From Streptomyces dioscori (GTDB lineage: Bacteria > Actinomycetota > Actinomycetes > Streptomycetales > Streptomycetaceae), in the NCBI RefSeq assembly GCF_003024195.1, contig NZ_KZ679041.1:372001-436000 (forward strand): a stretch of 64,000 nt of DNA, read 5' to 3'. The translations under genes and the position numbers were made by a program. Each line of letters opens with the position of its first letter. Positions within the stretch are counted from its first letter, which is position 1. Positions 8,411 to 16,341 of this stretch are shown one piece after another. Below the pieces are notes generated by a model, which was given only the letters and a program-made list of their open reading frames with translations, was not told where the DNA came from and searched no databases.

Positions 8411-10773
8411 TGTCTCGTACGGATCAGCCAGATCAGCCAGATCAGCCGGATCAGCCGGATCAGGCGGATCAGCGGGACCAGGCGGATCAGGCGGACCAGT
8501 CGGATCAGGCGGATCAGCCGGGACAGTCGGATCATCGGGAACAGTCGGATCAGTCGAGTCCGGGGGGCGACGCGGTGGACGAGCGCGCTCCGGCCGGTGG
8601 GGAGCGGCCGGCCGACGCCGCCCGGCGTGCGCTGCGGGCCGCGCGGCGCGGCGATGTGGCCGCCCCGGGTCTCGAAGCGGCGGAGCCGCACTCCGACGCG
8701 CCGGACGCGCCCGCTGCGGCCGCCGGGGCAAGCACGGCAGCCGGGCCCAGGCCGGGCGACATCGCGCGCGAGGCGCTGCGGCGGGCTGCCACCAGGAAGC
8801 CCGCCGCGGAGCTCCCGGGTCCGGCCGCCGACGCGACGGTGACGGGCCCGCCCGATGAGGGCCCCGCCCCGACGGTGGTGGGACGGCCCGATGAGGCCCC
8901 CGCCTCGACGGTGACGGGGCGGCCCGGCGAGGTCTCCGAGCCGCCCGTGGGTGACCGGCCCGACGCTCCTTCCGGGGTCTCGCGCCCCGGCGACGTGGCC
9001 CGGGAGGCCCTGCGAGCCGCGCGTGTCCAGGCGGAGCGGGAGCGGGCCGCCGCGCAGGACAAGGGAGTCGGGACAGCCCGCAAGCGGCGCGGGGGCGCCG
9101 GGCCCACCGCCCCCGGCGCTCGTCCCGCCACGCCGAGTCGCGAGGCGGCGGCCCAGGTCCGGGAACTGGCCGCGCTGCTGGGCAACACCCTCGACCTGTC
9201 GTCCCGGCTGGAAAGGGAGGAGGGGGCGGACGAGCCGGACGCCGAGCAGGGCACCACGCGTCCGGCGCCGACTCCGGACCCGTACGGCGGCCCGAGCACG
9301 ATTGCAGGCGCAGGCGCAGGCGCAGGCACCGGCAGCGGCACGGACCCCGATGTCGACGCGCTAGCCGACGCCCGCCCCGCCCTTGACGCCGGCCCCGACA
9401 CCCACCTCGACCCCGACCCCGACACCCACCCAGGACCTGACACCTACCCCGCCCCCCACGACCCCCCGGCCCCCGCACAGCGCAGCGCCCCCGCGGCCGG
9501 TCGTTCCATGGCCGCCCCCGCCCGGGACGGTGAGCTGCGGCGTACGTTCCCGCCGCCGGCGCGGGCACGGAATGAGGGCGGCGGCGGGTTCGCCGAGACG
9601 TGGTGGGGCAACGCCTGGGTCGCCGCGCTGGAGGAGATGGCGCTCGACGCGGCACGGCTCGGGCGGGGCAAGGCGTACGCGGGGGAGGGGCACGTCGACG
9701 CCGTCACGGTCACACCGGGGCTCGTGCTCGCCTACGTGCACGGGAGCCGCCCGCGGCCGTACCGCGTGCAGATCCGGATGCGTACGCTCTCGGACGACGA
9801 CTGGGAGCGTTTCCTCGACGCCGCGGCCGAACGCCCGGCCCACATCGCCGCGTTGCTCGACAAGGAGCTGCCCCGGACTCTCGCCGACTGCGGGGTGGAG
9901 CTGCTTCCCGGTCCCGGCGACCTCGTCCCGCGCTGCAGTTGCCCGGACTCCGGCCACCCCTGCAAGCACGCGGCCGCCCTCTGCTACCAGACCGCGCGGC
10001 TGCTGGACGAGGACCCGTTCGTCCTCCTGCTGCTGCGCGGCCGGGGCGAGCGGGAACTGCTGGACGAACTGTCCCGGCGCAACGCCACCCTGGCCGCCCG
10101 CTCGTCCCGCGCCGCCGAGGAACCGGCGCTTCCCGGGGTCCCGGCCCGCGAGGCCGTCGAGCGGAGCGTACGGACACCCCTGCCGGCCCCGCTGCCGCCG
10201 CCCGCACACCCGGAGCAGCCCCCGGCCTACCCGGCCTCGCCCGGCGGCCCCGACCCGTTCGCGCTGGACCAGTTGGCCACCGACGCGGCCGCCCGCGCGC
10301 ACGCCCTGCTCACCACCGGCCGTGATCCCCTCGCCGAGCTGACCCTCTGGCAGGACGCCGTGCGGATCGCCGCCGTCCGCCCGGGTTCCGGCCTCACCGC
10401 CACCACCCGCGCCCTCTACGCGGACCTGGCCACCGCCGCCCGCCGCACCCCGGGAGACCTGGCCCGCGCGGTCGCCGCGTGGCGCCAGGGCGGACTCGAA
10501 GGGCTCGCCGTCCTCGAAGAGGCCTGGGACCCTCCGGCGGGGCGTTTCGACCGGGCCCGCCCGCTCCTGCTCGCGGCCGACTTCCCCACCTTCCGGCCCT
10601 GGCACAACCACCTCACCCACCCCCACGGCCACATACAGCTCCGGCTGGGCCACGACGGCCTCTGGTACGCGTACGAGTCGGAACCGGGTCACGACGACTG
10701 GTGGCCGCGCGGCACGCCCGACCTGGATCCGGTCGGCGCCCTCACAGGCCTGGGCTCGCCGACCGACGTCTGA
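8410..10773 (+). CDS. SWIM zinc-finger protein paired with the SNF2 helicase
   Basis: A 787-residue protein starting at an ATG that overlaps the helicase stop. The first ~50 residues are a DQP/DQA tripeptide repeat. A long Ala/Pro/Gly-rich low-complexity region runs to about residue 380. The folded part begins near RTFPPPARARNEGGGGFAETWWGNAWV. The SWIM motif is CSCPDSGHPCKHAAALCY (C-x-C-xn-C-x-H). SWIM domains were first defined by association with SWI2/SNF2 ATPases, so this is probably a DNA-binding partner of the helicase. The N-terminal 380 residues look disordered and fast-evolving; the ATG is chosen from the overlap, and a later start cannot be excluded. Confidence 0.85.
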   Translation: MSRTDQPDQPDQPDQPDQADQRDQADQADQSDQADQPGQSDHREQSDQSSPGGDAVDERAPAGGERPADAARRALRAARRGDVAAPGLEAAEPHSDAPDAPAAAAGASTAAGPRPGDIAREALRRAATRKPAAELPGPAADATVTGPPDEGPAPTVVGRPDEAPASTVTGRPGEVSEPPVGDRPDAPSGVSRPGDVAREALRAARVQAERERAAAQDKGVGTARKRRGGAGPTAPGARPATPSREAAAQVRELAALLGNTLDLSSRLEREEGADEPDAEQGTTRPAPTPDPYGGPSTIAGAGAGAGTGSGTDPDVDALADARPALDAGPDTHLDPDPDTHPGPDTYPAPHDPPAPAQRSAPAAGRSMAAPARDGELRRTFPPPARARNEGGGGFAETWWGNAWVAALEEMALDAARLGRGKAYAGEGHVDAVTVTPGLVLAYVHGSRPRPYRVQIRMRTLSDDDWERFLDAAAERPAHIAALLDKELPRTLADCGVELLPGPGDLVPRCSCPDSGHPCKHAAALCYQTARLLDEDPFVLLLLRGRGERELLDELSRRNATLAARSSRAAEEPALPGVPAREAVERSVRTPLPAPLPPPAHPEQPPAYPASPGGPDPFALDQLATDAAARAHALLTTGRDPLAELTLWQDAVRIAAVRPGSGLTATTRALYADLATAARRTPGDLARAVAAWRQGGLEGLAVLEEAWDPPAGRFDRARPLLLAADFPTFRPWHNHLTHPHGHIQLRLGHDGLWYAYESEPGHDDWWPRGTPDLDPVGALTGLGSPTDV
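8422..8553 (+). repeat. 9-bp tandem repeat coding DQP/DQA
   Basis: About 14 copies of a degenerate GATCAGCCG unit at the 5' end of the SWIM gene. All variants keep the frame. The first units are nearly identical and later ones diverge, as expected for slippage-driven expansion. Confidence 0.85.
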
Positions 10774-10797
10774 GCGCGCCCAGACCTCGCGACCCCC

Positions 10798-10870
10798 CCG
10801 ACTCCTTTGCCCCTCGACTCCCTTGCTCCCCGACTCCCTTGCTCCCCGACGCCCTTGACTCCCCGACTCC
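10798..10870. repeat. Short tandem repeat in intergenic DNA
   Basis: CGACTCCCTTGCTCCC is repeated in tandem with degenerate flanking copies (CGACTCCTTTGCCCCT, CGACGCCCTTGACTCC). It fills most of the gap between the SWIM gene and the leader ORF. No gene is visible in it. Confidence 0.6.
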
Positions 10871-10903
10871 CGCGATTCACCGGCGGGTCGGCGCGCGGCC
10901 TCG

Positions 10904-10909
10904 TACCAT
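10904..10909 (+). promoter_or_regulatory. -10 box placing transcription start at the leader ORF ATG
   Basis: TACCAT ends 7 bp before the ATG at 10917. A start site at the usual distance falls on or next to the A of that ATG, so the message would be leaderless. No convincing -35 box is visible. Confidence 0.45.
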
Positions 10910-10916
10910 GGCGCCC

Positions 10917-10982
10917 ATGATCCTCAGCCGATGCCGCCCTGCCCCGCGGTTCCGCGTGCGCACGCCGCACGGCTGTTGTTGA
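10917..10982 (+). CDS. Cys-ended short leader peptide, putative attenuator of the sulfite oxidase gene
   Basis: A 21-codon ORF, ATG 10917 to TGA 10982. The product starts MILSRC and ends PHGCC; the last two sense codons are both TGT. It has no ribosome site but a TACCAT hexamer at the distance expected for a leaderless mRNA. Cysteine-rich leaderless short ORFs upstream of sulfur genes act as cysteine-responsive attenuators in mycobacteria. The gene 161 bp downstream is a sulfite-oxidase-like enzyme, which fits. TGT is a rare Cys codon in this DNA, so ribosome stalling at the tandem would be plausible. Expression and function are inferred. Confidence 0.55.
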   Translation: MILSRCRPAPRFRVRTPHGCC

Positions 10983-11143
10983 TCCTCACCGAGCCCACGA
11001 CCGCGCTCCCGGCCGCCCTTCTCCTCTTGCGGCTCGCTTCCATGCCGCAGGGCCCGGCGAGCTCTGCCGTACCCGCAGACCGGCGGCCACCCCACCGCCT
11101 CCCCACCCGTGCCCGTGAACCTCCGACAGGCAGGAGCCCACCC

Positions 11144-12508
11144 ATGTCCCGTACCGATTCCCGTACCGGCACGCACGACGACGAGTCCGTCTACGACCGT
11201 CGCAGACTCCGTCAGTGGCTCGCGGGCGAAGCCCGGGCCGAGGGCGTCGAGCGGCGCGACATGCTCCGACTGCTGGCCGCCGCCGCCGGACTGGCCGGCG
11301 CGGCCACCGCCGCCACCACCGGCTTCGCCGCACCGGCCCTCGCCACTTCCGGTTCCGCCGCAGGCACAGCCACGACCACCGCCACCGTCGCCGGTACCAC
11401 CGGCAGCGGGTCCGCCGCCGCGGTCCCCGGCATAGTCAAGCCCCTTCCCGACGCCTGGTTCACCTCCCGCGGTACGAACGCCGAGACGAGGTTCGAGGCA
11501 CTGGCGGGCACCGGCCACCACACCCCCACCGACCGCTTCTTCGTCCGCAACCACACCGCCACCCCCGTCCTGGACGCGAACGCCTGGAGTGTCACCGTCT
11601 GGGGGGACGGCCTCGCGGGCGGCGGGTCCGCCGAGTTCACGCTCGACGACCTGAAGCGCCTGCCCGCCACCACCCGCAGCGCGTTCGTGGAGTGCGCGGG
11701 CAACGGCCGCAGCTTCTTCACGACACAGCAGGGCCAGACCGTGTCCGGCACGGCGTGGACACTGGGCGCGATCGGCGTGGCCCGCTGGCGCGGGGTACGG
11801 CTCGGCGAGGTGCTGCGCCGCGCCGGGCTGAGCCGCGGCGCCGTGGACGTCCTGCCCCGCGGCCTGGACGCCGACTACGTCACGGCGGACGGCACGAACC
11901 TCGGCCGCGTCCGCCGCCCGCTGCCGGTGTCGAAGGCCCTGGACGACGTGCTGCTCGCGTACGAGATGAACGGCGAGCCGCTCCCGCCGGACCACGGCGG
12001 TCCCGTACGGGTCCTCGTGCCGTCCTGGATCGGGATCGCGTCGATCAAGTGGGTCGGTGACATCGAGGTCTCCGCCCAGCCGCTGTACTCCCCGTGGAAC
12101 ACCGACTTCTACCGGCTGTTCGGCGACGCGTACCCGGCGGGAGGCAGCGCCCCGCTCACCCGCCAGACACTCAAGTCCGCCTTCGAACTCCCGTGGAACG
12201 CACGCCTGGAGACCGCCGCCGAGCACCGTCTCACCGGCCGCTCGTGGTCGGGCGCGGGCACCGTGGCACGCGTCGACGTGAGCACCGACGGCGGCGCGAG
12301 CTGGCGGCGCGCCCGTCTGTACGACGCCCCGCGCCGCGCCGACTGGGTCCGCTGGTCCGCCGACTGGCGTCCGGCGGCCCCGGGCGCGTACACGCTCCTG
12401 GCCCGTGCGACCGACACGACGGGGCGCACCCAGCCGGAGACCACCGTCCACAACACGCAGGGCTATCTCTTCGACGCGGTCGTCCGTCATCCGGTCCAGG
12501 CCGTGTGA
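11144..12508 (+). CDS. Sulfite oxidase-like molybdopterin enzyme, exported
   Basis: A 454-residue protein from ATG 11144, with AGGAG 7 bp upstream. After a charged N-terminus, ERRDMLRLLAAAAGLAGAA looks like a Tat-type signal, though the twin-Arg motif is imperfect. The Mo-pterin domain follows (about residues 100-310), with the molybdenum-ligand cysteine at residue 184 in VECAGNGRS. A Mo-co dimerisation domain with an Ig-like fold ends the protein (TDGGASWRRARL). The family oxidises sulfite to sulfate, passing electrons to cytochrome or another acceptor. No haem domain is fused, as in bacterial SorA/SorT-type enzymes. The leader ORF upstream suggests cysteine or sulfur control. Confidence 0.87.
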   Translation: MSRTDSRTGTHDDESVYDRRRLRQWLAGEARAEGVERRDMLRLLAAAAGLAGAATAATTGFAAPALATSGSAAGTATTTATVAGTTGSGSAAAVPGIVKPLPDAWFTSRGTNAETRFEALAGTGHHTPTDRFFVRNHTATPVLDANAWSVTVWGDGLAGGGSAEFTLDDLKRLPATTRSAFVECAGNGRSFFTTQQGQTVSGTAWTLGAIGVARWRGVRLGEVLRRAGLSRGAVDVLPRGLDADYVTADGTNLGRVRRPLPVSKALDDVLLAYEMNGEPLPPDHGGPVRVLVPSWIGIASIKWVGDIEVSAQPLYSPWNTDFYRLFGDAYPAGGSAPLTRQTLKSAFELPWNARLETAAEHRLTGRSWSGAGTVARVDVSTDGGASWRRARLYDAPRRADWVRWSADWRPAAPGAYTLLARATDTTGRTQPETTVHNTQGYLFDAVVRHPVQAV

Positions 12509-12944
12509 CCCGCGCCCCGGGTGAGCGCGTCTGCAATGCGCCGTGAAAAAGCGGCCTGCATTTACGGGTGAGTCGGCGCGTTCCGGCCGTGACAGATTTC
12601 GCCTCACGCCTCGATATCGCCGTGCGGTGCCGTCCGGTAAAGCGGACCAGGCCGGTCTGCTTTTCGGCACCGCACGGCCGTTGACAGTGCAGTCCGGCAC
12701 GACGACTATTGGGCTGGAAAAAATATTGGCCGTGGCGGCACGGGTGTGCCGGGACCGGTCGAGGACGGCCGCCGATCGCGGCCCGTCCGCTGTTCCGGTG
12801 CTTTCCCGAACGCTGTCACGACCGGATTATCGGATACCGGGTGCGGAGGTCCCGCTTCCCCGCCCCGCCGATCGCGCGACGTGCGATCAGACCCATTTCC
12901 CGGCGAATTGACCGGGTCATCGGTGAGACGATCGGAATACGAGG
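12509..12944. other. Gene-free, lower-GC stretch
   Basis: 436 bp with no convincing gene. It has A/T-rich runs (GGAAAAAATATTGG at about 12715-12728) unlike its neighbours, and one good promoter at 12681. An open frame 12543-12911 exists but has no ribosome site, no recognisable domain, and contains the promoter. Confidence 0.5.
12681..12710 (+). promoter_or_regulatory. Sigma-70-like promoter upstream of the deaminase-like gene
   Basis: A perfect TTGACA at 12681-12686 is followed after 18 bp by ACTATT at 12705-12710. A start near 12717 would leave a ~230-nt untranslated leader before the deaminase-like gene, which has no better nearby promoter. Confidence 0.5.
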
Positions 12945-13586
12945 ATGTCCACATCGACGAATCCCTACCCCAGGTCGCAGTGCTGGCTCTCGTACGAGAT
13001 CCGGGACGCGGCGAACCGCAGGATCACGCAGCCGCAGGCGTGGTACACGAGCGAGAAACCGCAGGTGCGCCCCTCGCGCTGGTACGAGGGAAGGCCGGAG
13101 CCCAAGAACAGCCCCCGCGCGGGTGAGCGGCTGCACGACCACGACGCCGAGATCAAGGCGGTGAACGCGCTCGCGAACGACATCGTGAAAGCGTGGCCGG
13201 CCGCGGACACACAGGACGCGCAAACCTGGCAGAACATCGCGAACGGTTTTACGGGCGATGTCTACCTCGGATGTTCGCAAGGGCCGTGCCACTCCTGCCG
13301 GTGGGTCATCAGGCAGATCTCCAAAGACCTGTCCCAGGTCACGTTCTACGTCACCTACACGGCCAGGGACGTGAACAGGTCCGTCACGCTGAACGAAGGC
13401 TCGAAGGTTTCCCTTTACGGGGAATACGGCTACCAGATGGCCGAGATCAGCGAGACGAAGACCGCCTGGGGTGTGACGGTACAAGGCGGCACGGAACACG
13501 GATATGTAGTTCCGCGAAAGGAATTCCCGCAGGACCCGCCCGGCGGGGAACCGGTGGAGAATTTCGACGAGGGCCGCGTCGGATGA
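12945..13586 (+). CDS. Stand-alone deaminase-fold protein (toxin-deaminase-like)
   Basis: A 213-residue protein. Residues 64-74 read HDHDAEIKAVN and residues 113-120 read GPCHSCRW. The pair D67-A68-E69 plus P114-C115-x-x-C118 matches the zinc/proton-shuttle layout of the cytidine-deaminase fold, with Asp in place of the usual His. The text around the second motif (GDVYLGCSQGPCHSCRWVI, then QVTFYVTY) resembles the toxin-deaminase (BURPS668_1122-like) group of bacterial polymorphic toxins. There is no signal peptide, secretion domain or obvious immunity gene. GAGG directly abuts the ATG, so the ribosome site is poor. Base composition is less GC-rich than neighbours, suggesting transfer. Function as a nucleic-acid or nucleotide deaminase is inferred. 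Confidence 0.65.
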   Translation: MSTSTNPYPRSQCWLSYEIRDAANRRITQPQAWYTSEKPQVRPSRWYEGRPEPKNSPRAGERLHDHDAEIKAVNALANDIVKAWPAADTQDAQTWQNIANGFTGDVYLGCSQGPCHSCRWVIRQISKDLSQVTFYVTYTARDVNRSVTLNEGSKVSLYGEYGYQMAEISETKTAWGVTVQGGTEHGYVVPRKEFPQDPPGGEPVENFDEGRVG

Positions 13587-13626
13587 GTTCTCCGCGCGCC
13601 ACCGGCCGGTAGAGCGGCCGGACACC

Positions 13627-13656
13627 AGCCCTCGGCCGGACAGTGGGCCGAGGGCT
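13627..13656 (+). terminator. Stem-loop after the deaminase-like gene
   Basis: AGCCCTCGGCC (13627-13637) pairs perfectly with GGCCGAGGGCT (13646-13656) around an 8-nt loop. It lies 41 bp after the stop codon and is an intrinsic-type terminator without a long U-tract, as is usual in Streptomyces. Confidence 0.75.
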
Positions 13657-13696
13657 GTGCGCAGGTCGTGGACTGATGTGCGATCGGCTTGGGTAG

Positions 13697-13744
13697 CCCC
13701 CTGTTGCATCTGATGCGCAAGAGCATCTTGACGGCAACAAGGGG
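13697..13744 (+). promoter_or_regulatory. Nested inverted repeat before the peptide ABC operon
   Basis: Outer arms CCCCCTGTTGC (13697-13707) and GCAACAAGGGG (13734-13744) pair with one mismatch. Inner arms GATGC (13712-13716) and GCATC (13723-13727) pair exactly. The right arm contains the AAGGGG ribosome site of the gene at 13751, so RNA folding could hide the start. It could be an operator or a 5' UTR switch. Confidence 0.4.
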
Positions 13745-13750
13745 TGGTTC

Positions 13751-15352
13751 ATGACGAGCCGATGGATACGCGGCACAGTCGTCGCCGCGGCGATGGCCTG
13801 CGGGGCCGCCGCGTGCTCGGCGCCCGGTGACGGGTCCGGCGGTGGCGGGTCCGCCGACTCGGTGGTGATCGGGGTGGCCTCGGAGCCGGACACCCTGAGC
13901 CCTCTGCTCGGCTACGGCAAGGACGGCAACTCCAAGATCTTCGACGGGCTGCTCGCCCGGGACGCCGACCTGAAGCTCAGGCCCGCGCTGGCGAAGGCAC
14001 TGCCCGAGGTCGGCGACGACGGCCTGACCTACACCTACACCCTGCGCGACGGGGTCGAGTTCAGCGACGGCGAACCGCTCACCGCCGCCGACGTGGTCTT
14101 CACGTACGAGACCGTCCTCGACGAGAGGACCAACAACACCTCCCGCAGCGAACTCGACGCCGTCAAGGAGGTGCGGGCCGACGGCGCCGACAAGGTCGTC
14201 TTCACGCTCAAGTACCCCTACGCGCCCTTCGCCGGCCGCACGGTCCTGCCCATCGTCCCCGAGCACGTTGCCGGCGACCAGGACCCCAACACCGGCTCCT
14301 TCAACACCGAGCCGATCGGCACCGGCCCGTACGTCCTCGCCGCCTGGAGCAAGGGCGAGAAGCTCACCTTCAAGGCCAACCCCCGGTACTGGGGCGGCGC
14401 GCCGAAGGTGAAGACGGTCACCATGGCCGTCGTCGAGGACGACGACGTACGCGCCACCCGGCTGCGCTCCGGCGACCTGGACGGCGCGATCCTCCCGCCG
14501 AACCTCGCCGCCGCCCACAAGAACAACAGCGGTGAGAAGTCCCGTGGTGTCAGGACCTACGAGGCCAGGTCCTACGACTTCCGCACCGTCACCCTGCCCA
14601 CGGGGAACGAGGTCACCGGCGACCGGGCGATCCGCCGGGCCCTGGACGCCGCCGTGGACCGCGAGGCCATGGCGGCCAAGATCCTCGACGGCGCGGGCCG
14701 CCCCGCGTACGGGCCGCTGCCCGTCGACGACCCGTGGTTCGCGAAGGGCATCGAACGCCCCCAGGACCTGGACAGGGCCAAGGCGATCCTGGACCGGGCG
14801 GGCTGGCGGGCCGCCGCGGACGGAGTCCGCACCAAGAACGGCCTGCGCGCCGCCTTCACCCTCTTCTACCCCTCCGGCGACAAGGTCCGCCAGGACCACG
14901 CCCTCGCCTACGCCTCCGACGCCAGGAAGGCCGGTATCGACGTGACGGCCGAGAGCGCCACCTGGGAGGTCATCGAACCGCGGATGAAGGACGACGCGGT
15001 CCTCGCCGGCGGCGGCAGCACCGGCGACCCCGACTTCGGCCTCTACACACTCCTGCACTCCTCGCTGGCCGGGAACGGCTTCAACAACATGGGTCACTAC
15101 GACAACCCGGCCGTGGACAAGGCCCTCGACACCGGCCGCCGCAGCCAGGACGAGACGACGCGCAGGACGGCGTACGACACGCTCCAGCGGGAGCTGGTGA
15201 AGGACCCCGGCTCCACCTTCCTCACTCACATCGACCACGTCTACGTCCTCGCCGACCGCTGGCAGGGCCTGACCACCCAACTGGAGCCGCACGAGCACGG
15301 ATTCGCCAGCGGCCCCTGGTGGAACATCGAGGACTGGCGGCCCGCGCAGTGA
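13751..15352 (+). CDS. Peptide/nickel-type ABC transporter substrate-binding lipoprotein
   Basis: A 533-residue SBP_bac_5 family protein. It has a lipoprotein signal with the lipidated Cys at residue 22 (AAAC). The family opening is visible in VVIGVASEPDTLSPLLGYGKDGNSKIFDGLLARD, followed by YTYTLRDGVEFSDGEPLTAADVVFTYE. Length and layout match oligopeptide, dipeptide or nickel binding proteins. The stop overlaps the GTG of the first permease. It delivers the substrate to the two permeases and two ATPases encoded next; the substrate itself cannot be told from sequence. Confidence 0.93.
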   Translation: MTSRWIRGTVVAAAMACGAAACSAPGDGSGGGGSADSVVIGVASEPDTLSPLLGYGKDGNSKIFDGLLARDADLKLRPALAKALPEVGDDGLTYTYTLRDGVEFSDGEPLTAADVVFTYETVLDERTNNTSRSELDAVKEVRADGADKVVFTLKYPYAPFAGRTVLPIVPEHVAGDQDPNTGSFNTEPIGTGPYVLAAWSKGEKLTFKANPRYWGGAPKVKTVTMAVVEDDDVRATRLRSGDLDGAILPPNLAAAHKNNSGEKSRGVRTYEARSYDFRTVTLPTGNEVTGDRAIRRALDAAVDREAMAAKILDGAGRPAYGPLPVDDPWFAKGIERPQDLDRAKAILDRAGWRAAADGVRTKNGLRAAFTLFYPSGDKVRQDHALAYASDARKAGIDVTAESATWEVIEPRMKDDAVLAGGGSTGDPDFGLYTLLHSSLAGNGFNNMGHYDNPAVDKALDTGRRSQDETTRRTAYDTLQRELVKDPGSTFLTHIDHVYVLADRWQGLTTQLEPHEHGFASGPWWNIEDWRPAQ

Positions 15353-16341
15353 GCCGACCGCCCTGGGGGGCCATGGCCCGGCTGGCCGGGCGGCGGTCCC
15401 TGTTCGCCGCCCCGGTCCTGCTGGCCGTCACCTTCGGCATGTTCGCGATCGCCGCCGCCTCCCCCTTCGACCCGGTACGGGCCTACGCGGGCACCGCCGC
15501 CCTCGGCGCCGACCGCCAGACCCTGGACCGGCTCCGGACCAACCTCGGTGTGGACCGGCCCTTCGCCGAACGCTGGTGGGACTGGCTGACCTCCGCGCTC
15601 ACCGGCGACCTCGGCCAGTCCAGCGTGATGCGCCAGCCGGTGGCCGACGTGATCGGCGAACGCCTGCTGTGGTCCACGCTGTTGTGCACGGTGGCGTTCG
15701 CCGCGGCCGTCCTGGTGGGCACACTGCTCGGAGTGCTCGCCGCCCGTCGCCAGGGCGGATGGTTCGACCGTACGGTCACCTCGCTCGCCTACACCCTCTC
15801 GGCCGCCCCGGTGTTCTGGACCGCCCTGCTCGCCATCTGGCTGTTCGCCCTCCGGCTGGACCTCCTGCCGGCGGGCGGCCTGACCGACACCGCCAGCGAA
15901 CACGTCACCCCCGGTCAGGTGGCGAGCCACCTCGTCCTGCCCGCCGGAGTCCTCGCCGTCTCCCAACTCCCGTGGTTCACCCTCTACGTCCGCCAGGGTG
16001 TCGCCGACGCCCTGGCGGAGGACCCGGTACGCGGCGCCCGTGCCCGGGGCCTGAGCGAACACACCGTCCTGCTCGGCCACGCCCTGCGCTCCGGGCTGCT
16101 CCCGGTCCTCACCCTCATCGGCTCCCGGCTGCCCGAACTCATCACCGGCGCCCTGCTGGTGGAGAGCGTCTTCAGCTGGCCCGGCATCGCGGCGGCCACC
16201 GTGGAGGCGGCCACCGCCGTCGACTTCCCGCTCCTCGCCGCACTCACCGCGCTGGCCACCGTCGCCGTCCTGGCCGGCAACCTGCTCGCGGACCTGCTCT
16301 ACGGACTCTTCGACCCGAGGGTGAAACTCAGTGAGATGTGA
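15349..16341 (+). CDS. Peptide ABC transporter permease, DppB type
   Basis: A 330-residue membrane protein starting at GTG 15349, which overlaps the binding-protein stop (GTGA). ATG 15373 is an alternative. The DppB-type N-terminus has a first helix followed by a periplasmic stretch (RLRTNLGVDRPFAERWWDWLTSALTGDLGQS). The EAA cytoplasmic loop reads DPVRGARARGLSEHTVLLGHALRSGLLPVLTL. About six membrane helices are expected. It pairs with the next permease to form the channel. Confidence 0.92.
   Translation: MSRPPWGAMARLAGRRSLFAAPVLLAVTFGMFAIAAASPFDPVRAYAGTAALGADRQTLDRLRTNLGVDRPFAERWWDWLTSALTGDLGQSSVMRQPVADVIGERLLWSTLLCTVAFAAAVLVGTLLGVLAARRQGGWFDRTVTSLAYTLSAAPVFWTALLAIWLFALRLDLLPAGGLTDTASEHVTPGQVASHLVLPAGVLAVSQLPWFTLYVRQGVADALAEDPVRGARARGLSEHTVLLGHALRSGLLPVLTLIGSRLPELITGALLVESVFSWPGIAAATVEAATAVDFPLLAALTALATVAVLAGNLLADLLYGLFDPRVKLSEM

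Noticed and set aside
4811..9655. A very long open frame (over 1600 codons) on the minus strand
   Set aside because: It is antisense to the well-supported helicase and SWIM genes, is Arg/Pro/Gly-rich without domains, and is the expected by-product of extreme GC bias.
12543..12911. Open frame of 122 codons between sulfite oxidase and deaminase-like gene
   Set aside because: No ribosome site, no domain, and a good promoter lies inside it; treated as regulatory DNA.
12945..13586. Calling the deaminase-like protein a DddA/SCP1.201-type double-stranded DNA deaminase
   Set aside because: The motif context (DAE and PCHSC) fits the broader toxin-deaminase group better, and specificity cannot be read from sequence.
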